From an uncultured Bacteroidales bacterium (GTDB taxonomy: Bacteria > Bacteroidota > Bacteroidia > Bacteroidales > UBA932), in contig CAMCFO010000016.1 of NCBI GenBank assembly GCA_945874155.1, forward strand, positions 1 to 52,912: a stretch of DNA of 52,912 nt, in the 5' to 3' direction. Both the position numbers and the translations under genes were made by a program. The notes beneath the pieces were generated by a model that was given only the letters and a program-made list of their open reading frames with translations, was not told where the DNA came from and searched no databases. Below, one piece after another: positions 41,559 to 51,212 of this stretch. Each line of letters begins with the position of its first letter. Position 1 is the first letter of the stretch.

Positions 41559-44005
41559 TATCTGAGTTTTGCGCCGTGTTCGCGGTCAAAAGCTTTCACA
41601 AGATTGTCCATTATCCTCTCCACATCGTTGTCGGTGAGGGTTTTCTCCAGATCCTGAAGAACAAAACTGAGGGCATACTGCTTCTTTCCCTCAGGGATTT
41701 TGTCGCCCCTGTAAACATCGAAGAGTGATACCTTCTTAAGCAGTTTCTTGCCGTTGCGGAAAGCTGTTCTGCGCAGGTCTGCGAAGTTTACGCTCTCATC
41801 CAACAGCAGTGCAAGGTCTCTCTTGACCTCCGGATATTTAGGCAATTCCTTGTAGGCAATCTTGTTCCTCTTCACGAGTTCAAAGAGTTCCTTCCAGCCA
41901 ATTTCAGCTGCAAAAACACTCTGGCGGATACCGAACTGCTTGAGCAGGGCCGGTGCAACTGAACCTATGACCGCCACCTGAGCTTTACTGCCCTGAAGTT
42001 TGTAAACCATACCGTCAGCAAAAATATCGGAAGGAGCCGCATCAGTTTCCAACTGATAAAGGTCCACTCCGAAGCGTCTGAACAGAGCCTCCACATAGCC
42101 CTTCAACTGATAATAGCTGCTCTTTCCACAGTCAGTCCTCCAGGATTTCTCAGGAGTTCCGGTGATGAAAAGGGCATACTTCTGAGCCTCCTCAATGTCC
42201 GAAAGTTCCGGTGTCTCAACCTGATTCTTCAACCTGTAAACTGAACCGTATTCAAAGGTCTTGAGATAGCTCATCTGACGGTTGATATTGTATGCAATAA
42301 CCTCCAGGCCGTTGAGTATCAAGGTCTGGCGCATCACATTGAGGTCTGAGCTGAGAGGGTTTATGATTCTGACGCAATTCGCCTCCGGATAAGTCTGGAG
42401 TTTGGTGTAATAAGCCGCTTTGGTGAGGGAATTGTTCATTGTCTCCACAAAACCGTTGGCTGCAAGGTAGTCTGAAATCGTGTTTCTGACTGCCTCAGGC
42501 TCAGGTTTCACGTCAGGCACCACCGACATTCTCATCATTGCCGGCAGCTCGATATTGTTGTATCCATAGATACGCAGGATTTCCTCCACAACGTCGCACT
42601 CACGGTAAACGTCTATCATATAGGAAGGCACTGCCACCGTTGCCCCATTTTCAGTCTTGCTGATGAAGTCATAGTTGAGATTGCGAAGTATGGATTCGAT
42701 TGTATCGTGCCCAATCTTCTTGCCGATGAAGGATTCAATGCGGTTGTAGTCCAACTCCACCTGCTTTTTCTCGAATGTACGGGACTCCACCTTCACCACC
42801 TTGCCGACAAGTTTGGCGCCGCAGATTTCCTGAAGGAGCAGTATAGCCCTCTTGGCAGCATATTCAAGCACAAGCGGGTCGCATCCCCTTTCATAGCGGA
42901 AAGATGCATCTGTCTTGAGAGTGTGGCGCTTGGAAGTCTTCCTTATGGTCACAGGATTGAAATAAGCAATCTCGAGGAAGAGTTCCGTTGTGCTTTCGGA
43001 AATTCCGGAATCAGCGCCTCCGAACACACCGGCCAGACACATAGGAGCATTTTCGTTTGCAATGACAAGGTCTTCGGCAGAAAGACTGCGCTCAACTCCG
43101 TCCAATGTCACAAGCTTTTCTCCTTCGCCAGCCCTGCGGACCACGACCTTGCGTCCGGCAATCTTCGCCGCATCGAAGGCGTGAAGAGGCTGTCCGAGTT
43201 CCATAAGAATGAAATTGGTTATATCCACCACATTGTCTATAGGTCTGAGGCCCACAGAAAGCAATTTTTTCTGCAACCACTCAGGGGACGGTCCAATCTT
43301 CACATCCGTCAGGCGTGCCCCGAAATATCTCGGAGCATCGTCTTTAGCAAGAACTTCCACAGGAATGGCATCCGCTTCGCTTCCGTTTTCAGCAAAGGCG
43401 GAGACATCGGGAAGGTTCAGTTTACAAGGGATATTGTTGTGGCAGAGCCAAGCATACAGGTCACGGGCCACTCCGATGTGCGAAGCCGCATCAACCCTGT
43501 TTGCGGTGAGTCCGATTTCAATAACCGTGTCTGTGGCAAGATGAAGGTAATCCTTCGCCGGAGTGCCCGGTACGGCATCTGGATCAAGCACCATAATGCC
43601 GTCGTGGGATGTGCCTATACCGAGTTCATCTTCAGCGCATATCATTCCGAAGGACTCGACTCCCCTGATTTTGGACTTCTTGATTTTGAAGTCTTCTCCA
43701 AGGACAGTGCCTATGGTTGCGAGCAGAACTTTCTGACCTGCAGCCACATTTGGCGCACCGCATACGACTTGCAGCAGTTCAGGACTGCCGGCATTCACCT
43801 TAGTCACGTGAAGATGGTCGGAGTCCGGATGTTCGGTACACTCCACCACCTCTGCCACCACCACACCTGCAAGGCCGCCGGGAATTTCCTCCACGGTCTC
43901 CACCGAATCCACTTCAAGACCTATCGAGGTCAGTGCATCTGCCACCTGAGCGGGGGTGAGATCGCACTCAAGGTAGTCCTTCAGCCAGTTATAAGAAATT
44001 GTCAT
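41558..44005 (-). CDS. pheT: Phenylalanine--tRNA ligase beta subunit
   Basis: A protein of 815 residues with the normal domain order: B1 with EMAP-like tRNA-binding fold (about 38-150, VVVAEVVECTEHPDSDHLHVTKV), B3/B4 editing region (about 210-400), B5 DNA-binding-like domain (LDYNRIESFIGKKIGHDTIESIL), catalytic-like core and a C-terminal FDX-ACB domain (YPEVKRDLALLLDESV ... ENDVERIMD-like end). It pairs with PheS, encoded elsewhere, to charge tRNA-Phe. It is 16 bases after ftsY, with no leader peptide or T-box. Confidence 0.96.
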   Translation of the reverse strand: MTISYNWLKDYLECDLTPAQVADALTSIGLEVDSVETVEEIPGGLAGVVVAEVVECTEHPDSDHLHVTKVNAGSPELLQVVCGAPNVAAGQKVLLATIGTVLGEDFKIKKSKIRGVESFGMICAEDELGIGTSHDGIMVLDPDAVPGTPAKDYLHLATDTVIEIGLTANRVDAASHIGVARDLYAWLCHNNIPCKLNLPDVSAFAENGSEADAIPVEVLAKDDAPRYFGARLTDVKIGPSPEWLQKKLLSVGLRPIDNVVDITNFILMELGQPLHAFDAAKIAGRKVVVRRAGEGEKLVTLDGVERSLSAEDLVIANENAPMCLAGVFGGADSGISESTTELFLEIAYFNPVTIRKTSKRHTLKTDASFRYERGCDPLVLEYAAKRAILLLQEICGAKLVGKVVKVESRTFEKKQVELDYNRIESFIGKKIGHDTIESILRNLNYDFISKTENGATVAVPSYMIDVYRECDVVEEILRIYGYNNIELPAMMRMSVVPDVKPEPEAVRNTISDYLAANGFVETMNNSLTKAAYYTKLQTYPEANCVRIINPLSSDLNVMRQTLILNGLEVIAYNINRQMSYLKTFEYGSVYRLKNQVETPELSDIEEAQKYALFITGTPEKSWRTDCGKSSYYQLKGYVEALFRRFGVDLYQLETDAAPSDIFADGMVYKLQGSKAQVAVIGSVAPALLKQFGIRQSVFAAEIGWKELFELVKRNKIAYKELPKYPEVKRDLALLLDESVNFADLRRTAFRNGKKLLKKVSLFDVYRGDKIPEGKKQYALSFVLQDLEKTLTDNDVERIMDNLVKAFDREHGAKLR

Positions 44006-44021
44006 ATTGTCGTTGTTTTAT

Positions 44022-44957
44022 TTATTTTCCGGAAATCTGGGATATGTCGAAAAGGGATTTGGAGAACTCCTGTCCATCGAAGAATTTGAGGTCGTCCACT
44101 CCTTCTCCTATGCCTATGTATTTGAGAGGAATCTGGAATTTATCCACTATGGAAACCACCACTCCGCCTTTGGCCGAACCGTCGAGCTTGGTCAGAGCAA
44201 TGGAATTGACCTTGGTGGCGCGCAAGAACTCAGTGGCCTGCTGGACGGCGTTCTGACCTGTGGAGGCATCGAGCACAAGCAGTACCTCGTGGGGAGCATC
44301 GGGAATCACCTTGGCAATGACATTGCGGATTTTGGTAAGCTCGTTCATCAGGTCGATGCGGTTGTGGAGACGTCCTGCGGTGTCGATAATCACTGCATCC
44401 GCGCCTTTCGCAACTGCGGATTTTACGGTATCATACGCCACAGAAGCCGGGTCAGAACCCATTTCCTGCTTCACGATGTCGGCTCCGGAACGCTCCGCCC
44501 AAATTGTGAGCTGTTCCACTGCTGCCGCCCTGAAGGTATCAGCAGCCCCAAGCACGACCTTCTTGCCTTCGGAAACAAGTTTGGAGGCGAGTTTGCCGAT
44601 AGTGGTTGTCTTGCCCACGCCATTGACCCCCACTACGAGTATCACATAGGGCTTTCGGGACTGGTCTATGATACGACCATCGTTTCGGGCTCCATCCACG
44701 TCCAGAAGTTTCGATATTTCATCCTGGAGCATAGCCGTAAGTTCCTCAAGGGTAACATAACGGTCCCGGCTCACTCTTTCCTCAAGCGCATCTATGAGTT
44801 TGAGAGTGGTATCCACGCCCATATCTGTCTCTACGAGAGCCTCTTCCATAGCATCCAGAATCCCGTCATCTATGCGGGTCTTGCCCACTATGGCCCTTGA
44901 GAGCCTCTCGAAGAAGCCCCTGTTGGTCTTATTTGTTCCCTTGTCAAAAATACCCAT
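44022..44957 (-). CDS. ftsY: Signal recognition particle receptor FtsY
   Basis: A protein of 311 residues. N-terminal helical N domain, then the GTPase with P-loop VVGVNGVGKTTTIGKLA, DTAGRLHN (G3) and TKLDGSAKGG (G4). The acidic A domain of the E. coli protein is missing, giving the short form typical of Bacteroidetes. It docks SRP-ribosome complexes at the membrane. A promoter with TTGG and TATATTTG stands directly upstream, after the terminator of the ribosomal-protein operon. Confidence 0.96.
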   Translation of the reverse strand: MGIFDKGTNKTNRGFFERLSRAIVGKTRIDDGILDAMEEALVETDMGVDTTLKLIDALEERVSRDRYVTLEELTAMLQDEISKLLDVDGARNDGRIIDQSRKPYVILVVGVNGVGKTTTIGKLASKLVSEGKKVVLGAADTFRAAAVEQLTIWAERSGADIVKQEMGSDPASVAYDTVKSAVAKGADAVIIDTAGRLHNRIDLMNELTKIRNVIAKVIPDAPHEVLLVLDASTGQNAVQQATEFLRATKVNSIALTKLDGSAKGGVVVSIVDKFQIPLKYIGIGEGVDDLKFFDGQEFSKSLFDISQISGK

Positions 44958-44981
44958 ATAAGCTTTGAGTTTTCAAACCTG

Positions 44982-45012
44982 CAAATATAATCATTCGGCA
45001 CCACTTATCCAA
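44982..45012 (-). promoter_or_regulatory. Promoter of ftsY
   Basis: Minus-strand TTGG (45009-45012), 19 bases, TATATTTG (44982-44989, exact TAnnTTTG); ATG 25 bases downstream. Confidence 0.65.
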
Positions 45013-45057
45013 CCCGAATTGTCGTCTCTTCCGCCCCGAGCGGGCATCCCCAAACAG

Positions 45058-45084
45058 AAAAAGGACGGGTAAAAATACCCGCCC
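45058..45084 (-). terminator. Terminator of the bL28-bL33-DUF4295 operon
   Basis: GGACGGGTA (45063-45071) pairs with TACCCGCCC (45076-45084) with one G-T wobble and an AAAA loop. On the minus strand a five-base T-run follows (AAAAA at 45058-45062). Confidence 0.85.
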
Positions 45085-45108
45085 GATAAAACTGACTTTC
45101 GTCGTGAA

Positions 45109-45267
45109 TTATTTCTTAGCGAAAAAATCCTTGACCTGAGCCTCCTCAACGAGAAGCTCATCGAATACATACGCACCAGTCTTAGGTGACTTGTCCATAC
45201 GTATGCATCTAACCATTTTCTTACCGCCCTTACCGGCAGCGAAGGTTGCGACTGCTTTCTTTGCCAT
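45109..45267 (-). CDS. DUF4295-family small basic protein
   Basis: A 52-residue protein with N-terminus MAKKAVATFAAGKGGKKMVR and C-terminus VKDFFAKK, matching DUF4295, a short Bacteroidetes protein nearly always found after rpmB and rpmG. It is basic and rich in Lys and looks like a ribosome-associated protein; its function is not established. It sits 17 bases after bL33 and 24 bases before the terminator stem. Confidence 0.88.
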   Translation of the reverse strand: MAKKAVATFAAGKGGKKMVRCIRMDKSPKTGAYVFDELLVEEAQVKDFFAKK

Positions 45268-45284
45268 AGTTCAATCCTCCTGTC

Positions 45285-45473
45285 TTACTTAATTTCACGG
45301 TGAAGCGTCACCTTGTGAAGGAACGGATTGTATTTCATACGCTCCAGACGCTGAGTCGTGTTCTTCTTATTCTTGGTAGTGATGTATCTGGAGATACCAG
45401 GCACACCGCTTTCCCTCTGTTCGGTGCATTCAAGAATCACCTGCACCCTATTTCCTTTAGCTTTCTTTGCCAT
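45285..45473 (-). CDS. rpmG: Ribosomal protein bL33
   Basis: A 62-residue protein: [19 protein letters not shown], then [17 protein letters not shown] and [16 protein letters not shown], all diagnostic of bL33. The two CxxC pairs of the zinc-binding form are absent, so this is the zinc-independent (C-) type. Between bL28 and DUF4295. Confidence 0.96.
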   Translation of the reverse strand: MAKKAKGNRVQVILECTEQRESGVPGISRYITTKNKKNTTQRLERMKYNPFLHKVTLHREIK

Positions 45474-45486
45474 AATTCCGAATCAA

Positions 45487-45729
45487 TTAAACGAGGTCAA
45501 TGAATCCTTTCTTCTGAGCGTCCCTGACAACTGCGTCGAGACCGTTCTTTTCGATGTGCCTCATACCCTTGCAGGATACTTTAAGGGTGATGAATCTCTG
45601 TTCTGCCTCAGACCAGAACTTCTTGGTCTTGAGGTTCAGGGCGAATATGCGCTTTGTGCGCAGTTTGGAGTGAGCGACGTTGTTGCCGACCATTCTCTTT
45701 CTGCCTGTAACTTGACAAACCTTTGCCAT
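45487..45729 (-). CDS. rpmB: Ribosomal protein bL28
   Basis: An 80-residue protein beginning MAKVCQVTGRKRMVGNNVAHS and ending in the bL28 tail KGMRHIEKNGLDAVV. The start at 45729 is set by the family's fixed N-terminus; the frame stays open further upstream through the promoter. First gene of a three-gene operon. Confidence 0.96.
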   Translation of the reverse strand: MAKVCQVTGRKRMVGNNVAHSKLRTKRIFALNLKTKKFWSEAEQRFITLKVSCKGMRHIEKNGLDAVVRDAQKKGFIDLV

Positions 45730-45768
45730 TGTATATACTTTTTTAATATTATCAAATTCAGCGGGCTG

Positions 45769-45800
45769 CAAATGTCGTGAAAAAATTGCTAATTTGCAAA
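45769..45800 (-). promoter_or_regulatory. Promoter of bL28-bL33-DUF4295
   Basis: Minus-strand TTTG (45797-45800), 20 bases, GACATTTG (45769-45776), one mismatch from TAnnTTTG. The -33 box is four bases from the lepB stop, so transcription starts again just after the thrS-lepB cluster. Confidence 0.55.
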
Positions 45801-45803
45801 ATT

Positions 45804-47165
45804 TCAGAGCAGTTTGAAAAATCTCCGCCACCTAATGTTTGCGGGAAAACTCTTGTTCCCGTCGAGTGAGAGCCATATCAGGGCAGGCTTTCCGACCACG
45901 TGGTCCTCAGGGACGAATCCCCAGTACCGGGAGTCGAGAGAGTTATGCCTGTTGTCTCCCATCATAAAGTAATAATCCTGTTTGAAGGTGTAGGACTGAA
46001 CCTTTTCGCCGTTTATGAAAATTTCTCCAGACTCACTGACTTTCAAATCGTTGCCTTCGTAGGAAGTGATAATCCTTTCATAAAGCGGCAGATTTTCAAG
46101 GTCGAGGCTGACTTCAGCTCCCTGTGATGGAATCCAAAGCGGTCCGAAATTGTCCCTTGTCCATTGAAAGTCCTCGCTGAACGGGAAGATGGTTTTCCAT
46201 GAGTCCGGAAAATCCGGTGGATAGACATCTATATTCTCCTGTATCGAAACGACATTGCGGTTGGATTTCAGTTCTTCAAGCATCGCTGCTGTCAGAGGAA
46301 TGGCCGGATAACCGGGCAAGTTGGAATCGTACCACAATTCAGCTCTGTTGATTCCCAAACGGTCAAGCGTGTTTGCGCTCAATCTCTGTCCGTTGGTGAC
46401 CACTGTAAAACTGCTCTGCATTCCGGGGAGGATTTCTTGTGCTTCGCCATTGACATAAACCCTTCCGTCCTTGATTTGCAATGAGTCTCCTGCAATGGCG
46501 ACGCATCTCTTGACATAATGGTCTTTCTTGTCTGAAGGCCTGACCTTCACAGGTCCATAGTTCCGGATCACATTCTCCCTGCCGTAAAGCCTTGAGAGCA
46601 TATAGTAGTCTTCAGCCGGAGTTTTCGTGAGGACGGTGTCTCCATTCGGAAATCCGAACACCACACAGTCTCCTCTCTTGACTCTTCCGAAGCCTTTCAG
46701 TCTCTTGTAGTCACACTGGATTGCCGTGGAATAAGACTCCTTGCTTCCTATGACATTGTGAGTGAAAGGTATGGTCAGAGGAGTTTGAGGCATCCTCGGG
46801 CCATAGGAGAGTTTGCTGACGAACAGATGGTCTCCCGTATAAAGGGAACTTTCCATCGACGATGAAGGAATTTTGAAAGCCTGGAAAAAGAAGATGTTGA
46901 TGAAAGTCACCACGACCACGGCAAAGATGATTGCATCCAGCCACTCCAAAGCCACATTGTGCTTTTCGCCTTCCTTGTACTCCTTCTTCCAGAAAAGCCA
47001 TTTGACTTTCTTGGTGACGCAGAGGTCAAAGATAATGGCGAGGCCTGCCACCAGGCCGAGAGTCCACCACCACCAGCTTTCGAGCCAGATTATCCACAGC
47101 ACATAGAGCACGGCCCAGAAACCGAACCTCACCCAGCGATTGTGGAAAAATTCCTTCAGGCTCAT
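45804..47165 (-). CDS. lepB: Signal peptidase I with long central insertion
   Basis: A protein of 453 residues, larger than the E. coli enzyme. Two or three N-terminal membrane segments ([40 protein letters not shown]) precede the catalytic Ser in [16 protein letters not shown]. The general-base Lys lies in [12 protein letters not shown], and box E is [17 protein letters not shown]. Between box D and box E there is an extra stretch of about 130 residues (from [11 protein letters not shown] to [13 protein letters not shown]), common in Bacteroidetes. It removes signal peptides of exported proteins. Ten bases after rplT. Confidence 0.94.
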   Translation of the reverse strand: MSLKEFFHNRWVRFGFWAVLYVLWIIWLESWWWWTLGLVAGLAIIFDLCVTKKVKWLFWKKEYKEGEKHNVALEWLDAIIFAVVVVTFINIFFFQAFKIPSSSMESSLYTGDHLFVSKLSYGPRMPQTPLTIPFTHNVIGSKESYSTAIQCDYKRLKGFGRVKRGDCVVFGFPNGDTVLTKTPAEDYYMLSRLYGRENVIRNYGPVKVRPSDKKDHYVKRCVAIAGDSLQIKDGRVYVNGEAQEILPGMQSSFTVVTNGQRLSANTLDRLGINRAELWYDSNLPGYPAIPLTAAMLEELKSNRNVVSIQENIDVYPPDFPDSWKTIFPFSEDFQWTRDNFGPLWIPSQGAEVSLDLENLPLYERIITSYEGNDLKVSESGEIFINGEKVQSYTFKQDYYFMMGDNRHNSLDSRYWGFVPEDHVVGKPALIWLSLDGNKSFPANIRWRRFFKLL

Positions 47166-47174
47166 TCTACAAAA

Positions 47175-47519
47175 CTATTTTACAGAATTGATTATAGCTT
47201 CAAAAGCTTTAGGGTTGTTCATGGCAAGGTCTGCGAGAACTTTACGGTTGAGACCGATGTTCTGCTTTGCGATTCTGCCCATAAACTGAGAGTAGGTCAT
47301 GCCGTACTGACGTGCGGCAGCATTGATTCTCTGAATCCAAAGTGCACGGAAAGAACGCTTCTTGGCCTTGCGGTCACGATAAGCGTAGGTCAGACCTTTC
47401 TCATAGGTGTTCTTCGCTACAGTCCAGACATTCTTTCTTGAAAGAAAATTACCGCGGGTTCTCTTGAGAATTTTTTTGCGGCGAGCCCTGGAGGCTACTG
47501 AGTTTACCGATCTTGGCAT
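47175..47519 (-). CDS. rplT: Ribosomal protein bL20
   Basis: A 114-residue protein: [19 protein letters not shown] at the N-terminus and [20 protein letters not shown] near residue 75 are diagnostic. It binds 23S rRNA early in 50S assembly. Third member of the infC-rpmI-rplT set; no L20-type leader was recognised. Confidence 0.97.
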   Translation of the reverse strand: MPRSVNSVASRARRKKILKRTRGNFLSRKNVWTVAKNTYEKGLTYAYRDRKAKKRSFRALWIQRINAAARQYGMTYSQFMGRIAKQNIGLNRKVLADLAMNNPKAFEAIINSVK

Positions 47520-47600
47520 AATTTAACTGTGTTATGGAAGCAGTGTCCGATCTTTCAGGAGCTTTTCTTACTGCAATTCCAAGTTTGACATTAATGATAA

Positions 47601-47795
47601 TTACAGAACCAACAAAGCTTTAACTCTCTTCTGGTCAGCAGCGGCAACCAGTCCGATGTGAGTCAAATTTCTCTTCTGCTTCTTGGTCTTCTTTGTGAGG
47701 ATGTGGCTTTTGTAAGCATGCTTCCTCTTGATTTTTCCCGTTCCGGTAAGCGCAAAACGCTTTTTTGAACCGGAGTTGGTCTTGATTTTCGGCAT
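47601..47795 (-). CDS. rpmI: Ribosomal protein bL35
   Basis: A 64-residue protein: [39 protein letters not shown]. The start at 47795 is fixed by the family N-terminus MPK. It lies 53 bases after infC; the gap holds a small GC hairpin (47831-47844). Confidence 0.96.
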   Translation of the reverse strand: MPKIKTNSGSKKRFALTGTGKIKRKHAYKSHILTKKTKKQKRNLTHIGLVAAADQKRVKALLVL

Positions 47796-47830
47796 AGCTA
47801 AATCATTTAACTGTTTATAATAAATACTTG

Positions 47831-47844
47831 GCGCCACAAGGCGC
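47831..47844. repeat. 5-bp GC hairpin between infC and rpmI
   Basis: GCGCC (47831-47835) and GGCGC (47840-47844) with loop ACAA. No T-run follows in the direction of transcription, so it is not a terminator. A protein-binding role is possible but unsupported. Confidence 0.35.
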
Positions 47845-47848
47845 GTTT

Positions 47849-48448
47849 TTACTTTTTCTTGGGCAGCGGAGCAATCATCATAAACATTCTCTTGCCTTCG
47901 AGCTTAGGCATCTGCTCTGCCCTTCCATATTCTTCAAGTTCCACAGCAAAACGGAGGAGGAGTTTCTCTCCCTGGTCCGCATAAACTATGGACCTTCCCT
48001 TGAAGAAGACTGAAGACTTCACCTTGGCTCCTTCCTGAAGGAATTCCATCGCGTGCTTCAGTTTGAACTGGAAATCGTGCTCATCGGTATTCGGACCGAA
48101 GCGGATTTCCTTGATGACCACCTTGGAAGCATTGGACTTCATCTCCTTTGCTTTCTTTTTCTGCTGGTACAGATATTTCTGGTAGTCAAGTATTTTGCAC
48201 ACAGGAGGGTCGGCCTTGGCACTTATCTCCACCAGGTCAAGTTCGAGTTCATCAGCGAGTTTCAGAGCCTTGGCTATCGGATATATACCCGGCTCGGCGA
48301 TATTGTCTCCGACCAGCCTCACCTGAGGCACTCTGATCTCGTTATTGATTCTCAATCCGTCTTCGTCCTTTTTCTGATTCTGCACAGGACGGCCCTGCTG
48401 TGGTCTCGGACCCTGAGGGCGCGGAGTAGGTTTAAATGGTGCTGCGAT
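47849..48448 (-). CDS. infC: Translation initiation factor IF-3, probable ATC start
   Basis: A protein of 199 residues from an ATC start at 48448. The IF-3 body is plain: [70 protein letters not shown]. No ATG exists between an in-frame TAG just upstream (48458-48460) and the conserved domain. ATC is preceded by a perfect AGGAGG (48457-48462) at eight bases, and the next candidate, GTG at 48385, has no Shine-Dalgarno. IF-3 rejects non-canonical starts, so such a codon gives autorepression, as with AUU in E. coli. The N-terminal 21 residues are Pro/Gln/Arg-rich. Confidence 0.9.
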   Translation of the reverse strand: MAAPFKPTPRPQGPRPQQGRPVQNQKKDEDGLRINNEIRVPQVRLVGDNIAEPGIYPIAKALKLADELELDLVEISAKADPPVCKILDYQKYLYQQKKKAKEMKSNASKVVIKEIRFGPNTDEHDFQFKLKHAMEFLQEGAKVKSSVFFKGRSIVYADQGEKLLLRFAVELEEYGRAEQMPKLEGKRMFMMIAPLPKKK

Positions 48449-48462
48449 AGGTTTATCCTCCT
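48446..48462 (-). promoter_or_regulatory. Strong Shine-Dalgarno and ATC start of infC
   Basis: AGGAGG (minus strand, 48457-48462), eight-base spacer, ATC (48446-48448). It stands out because most genes in this window lack a good Shine-Dalgarno. Confidence 0.75.
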
Positions 48463-48500
48463 ATAAAATTAAATAATTAATAATTCACAACGAACCGGGA

Positions 48501-50453
48501 CTATGCCAGCTGCGCCTTTACCTCATTGGAAACCAATGTGATGAAGTCATCTATGGTCATTGCCCCTTCGTCAATTCCTCCTTGACGGCGCACTGAAACG
48601 AGACCTTCGGCCTCTTCTTTTTCACCGACAATCACCAGGAAAGGTATTCTCTTGAGTTCCGATTCCCTGATTCTCTTGCCGAGCGTTTCGTTGCGGTCGT
48701 CAATAGAGGCGCGAATATCGGAATTATTCAGCAAATTACAAACTTTTTTTGCATATTCTGAATATTTCTCGCTGACTGGCACTATGTTAACCTGATCCGG
48801 AGCAAGCCATAGAGGCAGTTTTCCGGCAGTGTGTTCGAGAAGCACAGCCACAAATCTTTCCAGAGAACCGAACGGAGCCCTGTGAATCATAACCGGACGA
48901 TGTTTCTGTCCGTCTGCACCCACATACTCCAGTCCGAAACGTTCAGGAAGGTTATAGTCCACCTGAATGGTGCCCAACTGCCATTTTCTTCCTATGGCAT
49001 CCTTGACCATAAAGTCCAGTTTCGGTCCGTAAAAAGCAGCCTCGCCATATTCCACAACCGTAGGCAGACCCTTTTCTGCCGAAGCCTCAATAATTGCAGA
49101 CTCAGCCTTCTGCCAGTTCTCGTCGGAACCTATGTACTTTGTCGGGTTCTCAGGGTCGCGCAGAGAAATCTGAGCAGTGAACTCTTTGAAGTTCAATGTC
49201 TTGAATACATAGAGAATGATGTCGATCACCTTCTCGAACTCTTCCTTTAGCTGGTCCGGACGGCAGAACAGGTGAGCATCGTCCTGGGTGAAGCTGCGCA
49301 CCCTTGTAAGTCCGTGAAGCTCACCGCTTTGCTCGTAACGGTAAACTGTACCGAACTCAGCGAAACGCAGAGGCAGGTCTTTGTAGGACCTTGGCTTGCT
49401 GCGGTAGATTTCACAATGGTGAGGGCAGTTCATAGGCTTGAGCAGATACTCCTCACCTTCCTGCGGAGTGTGGATCGGCTGGAATGAATCCTTACCGTAT
49501 TTTGCATAGTGGCCGGAAGTCACATAAAGTTCCTTGTTACCTATATGCGGAGTCACAACTGGCAGATAGCCATAGGATTTCTGCACTTTCTTGAGGAATT
49601 CCTCGAGGCGTCCGCGAAGTTCGGCACCCTTAGGCAGCCACAACGGAAGTCCCATTCCCACCTTGGACGAGAATGTGAAGAGTTCCATTTCCTTTCCTAT
49701 TTTCCTGTGGTCCCTCTTCTTAGCCTCCTCCATAAGGACGAGGTACTCATCCAGCAGGGATTTCTTAGGGAAAGATATTCCGTAGATACGGGTGAGTTGC
49801 TGACGTTCCTGGTCTCCTCTCCAGTAGGCACCTGCTATTGCGGTGAGTTTCACTGCCTTGATGACAGAAGTGTCACGAAGGTGAGGTCCCCTGCAAAGGT
49901 CTGTGAAATTGCCGCAGCTGTAGAAACTTATGGTACCGTCTTCCAGGTCTTTGATGAGCTCGACCTTGTATTCGTCACCTTTTTCAGTGAAGGTCTTGAG
50001 GGCGTCTGCCTTGGACACGTCTTCGCGTACAAATGCTTCCTTTGTCCTTGCCAACTCCATCATCTTGTTTTCTATGGTCTTGAGGTCTGCCTCGGTAATC
50101 TGGCGTCCCTGAAGATCGACATCGTAGTAGAATCCGTTTTCAAGAGCCGGTCCTATTCCGAATTTCACACCCGGATAGAGGTTCTCAAGAGCTTGGGCCA
50201 TAAGGTGTGCCGTAGAATGCCAGAAAACTCTCTTCGCCTGGTCGGAATCCCATTTATGGAATGCGATGGAGCAATTTTCGTGAAGAGGCCTGTCCAAATC
50301 GTAGGCTGTCTCCCTTGTGCTGCCGGGAGTCTTGATTGTCATAGCCAAAACGTCAGCCGCAAACCTCGGGCTGATTCCTTCTGCAATCTGATAACCGGTT
50401 ACGCCGTCTTCGAAAGACCTGACGCTGCCGTCTGGAAATGTAATGTCTATCAT
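48501..50453 (-). CDS. thrS: Threonine--tRNA ligase
   Basis: A protein of 650 residues. TGS domain (about 1-62, [20 protein letters not shown]), editing domain with [13 protein letters not shown], catalytic class II core with the zinc ligand region [15 protein letters not shown] and [20 protein letters not shown], and an anticodon-binding C-terminus ([17 protein letters not shown]). First gene of the classical thrS-infC-rpmI-rplT cluster. Its leader is short, with no T-box or tRNA-like operator visible. Confidence 0.97.
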   Translation of the reverse strand: MIDITFPDGSVRSFEDGVTGYQIAEGISPRFAADVLAMTIKTPGSTRETAYDLDRPLHENCSIAFHKWDSDQAKRVFWHSTAHLMAQALENLYPGVKFGIGPALENGFYYDVDLQGRQITEADLKTIENKMMELARTKEAFVREDVSKADALKTFTEKGDEYKVELIKDLEDGTISFYSCGNFTDLCRGPHLRDTSVIKAVKLTAIAGAYWRGDQERQQLTRIYGISFPKKSLLDEYLVLMEEAKKRDHRKIGKEMELFTFSSKVGMGLPLWLPKGAELRGRLEEFLKKVQKSYGYLPVVTPHIGNKELYVTSGHYAKYGKDSFQPIHTPQEGEEYLLKPMNCPHHCEIYRSKPRSYKDLPLRFAEFGTVYRYEQSGELHGLTRVRSFTQDDAHLFCRPDQLKEEFEKVIDIILYVFKTLNFKEFTAQISLRDPENPTKYIGSDENWQKAESAIIEASAEKGLPTVVEYGEAAFYGPKLDFMVKDAIGRKWQLGTIQVDYNLPERFGLEYVGADGQKHRPVMIHRAPFGSLERFVAVLLEHTAGKLPLWLAPDQVNIVPVSEKYSEYAKKVCNLLNNSDIRASIDDRNETLGKRIRESELKRIPFLVIVGEKEEAEGLVSVRRQGGIDEGAMTIDDFITLVSNEVKAQLA

Positions 50454-50512
50454 AATTTGTTTTGTTTTTAGGGCCGATCTACAAACACCGCCCCTGTTTT
50501 ACATCAAGACGG

Positions 50513-50520
50513 CAAAGGTA
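50513..50520 (-). promoter_or_regulatory. Promoter -7 box of the thrS operon
   Basis: Minus-strand TACCTTTG, exact TAnnTTTG, 59 bases before the ATG. The -33 box is unclear. It lies only 13 bases from the divergent box at 50534-50541. Confidence 0.55.
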
Positions 50521-50533
50521 CGAATTTTTTGCG

Positions 50534-50541
50534 TATATTTG
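50534..50541 (+). promoter_or_regulatory. Promoter -7 box of the DUF4199-GT2 operon
   Basis: TATATTTG, exact TAnnTTTG, 28 bases before the ATG. The two divergent promoters must overlap. Confidence 0.55.
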
Positions 50542-50569
50542 TGCACTTATCCATTCATTAAGAAAAAAA

Positions 50570-51202
50570 ATGAAAGAGACTGTCTCCAAAAAAGCCATAT
50601 TGAATTTGGCATCCATTGCAGGACTGACGCTAGGTGCCGTGTCTTCTGCCCATCTGCTGATAACCGAGAACATTTCCGCCTGGATTCCGTCAACGGCTGT
50701 TGTGTCCATCCTGAATATGCTGCTGTGGATTGCGAAATTCTTGGGCTGCATTTATCTGATGAGGTATTTTATGCTGAAATTGACAAGGGAATATGAGCAG
50801 GTGAACAATCTGCACACGATGAGATTGGGTGTGTGGGCAGCATCTTTTTCGGCTCTTGTCTATGCGACGGTAAGTCTTGCAGACCTTATGTTCATCAAGC
50901 CGGATTCACTGGATGAAGCCTACAATATGGCGATGTCTCTGTATTCCAACAATTTGGATTCCAATACCTTGAAGGCAATGGAAGAAGTTAGGGGAAGCCT
51001 TCCGATGATAACATTCTTCTCAAATCTGATTTACTGCATCATCTATGGGGTGCTGCTTTCTGCCATTCTCTCGAGAGGCATTCCGAGGATGGACCCTTTT
51101 GCAGCTTTCCGAAAGCATATTGAGACTGAACATATTGAAGATCAGGAAGCCGTGGTGGAAGATGCTGATGATGCGGACGAAGAGGAAGTTGATGAACAAT
51201 AA
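50570..51202 (+). CDS. DUF4199-like membrane protein
   Basis: A 210-residue protein with four hydrophobic segments (about 10-30, 40-60, 82-105 and 150-175) and an acidic C-terminal tail (VVEDADDADEEEVDEQ). The pattern fits DUF4199 proteins, which are short four-helix membrane proteins encoded just before a GT2 glycosyltransferase in Bacteroidetes. The start at 50570 is chosen because the upstream in-frame extension crosses the promoter. The partner gene begins ten bases after the stop. Function unknown; a platform or regulator for the glycosyltransferase is a fair guess. Confidence 0.78.
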   Translation: MKETVSKKAILNLASIAGLTLGAVSSAHLLITENISAWIPSTAVVSILNMLLWIAKFLGCIYLMRYFMLKLTREYEQVNNLHTMRLGVWAASFSALVYATVSLADLMFIKPDSLDEAYNMAMSLYSNNLDSNTLKAMEEVRGSLPMITFFSNLIYCIIYGVLLSAILSRGIPRMDPFAAFRKHIETEHIEDQEAVVEDADDADEEEVDEQ

Positions 51203-51212
51203 TTGCCTAACT

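Noticed and set aside
42707..44089. 460-codon plus-strand open frame antisense to pheT
   Set aside because: The composition is that of a reverse-complement frame (runs of His, Cys and Arg), and pheT is unambiguous.
47796..47848. L20-type autoregulatory leader before rpmI
   Set aside because: The gap is only 53 bases with a single 5-bp hairpin, too small for the known L20 operator structures.
49509..50471. 320-codon plus-strand open frame antisense to thrS
   Set aside because: No recognisable domain, and thrS is complete on the other strand.
50454..50569. T-box or threonyl operator in front of thrS
   Set aside because: The leader is under 60 bases from the likely start, with no long stem or T-box sequence; T-boxes are not typical of Bacteroidetes.
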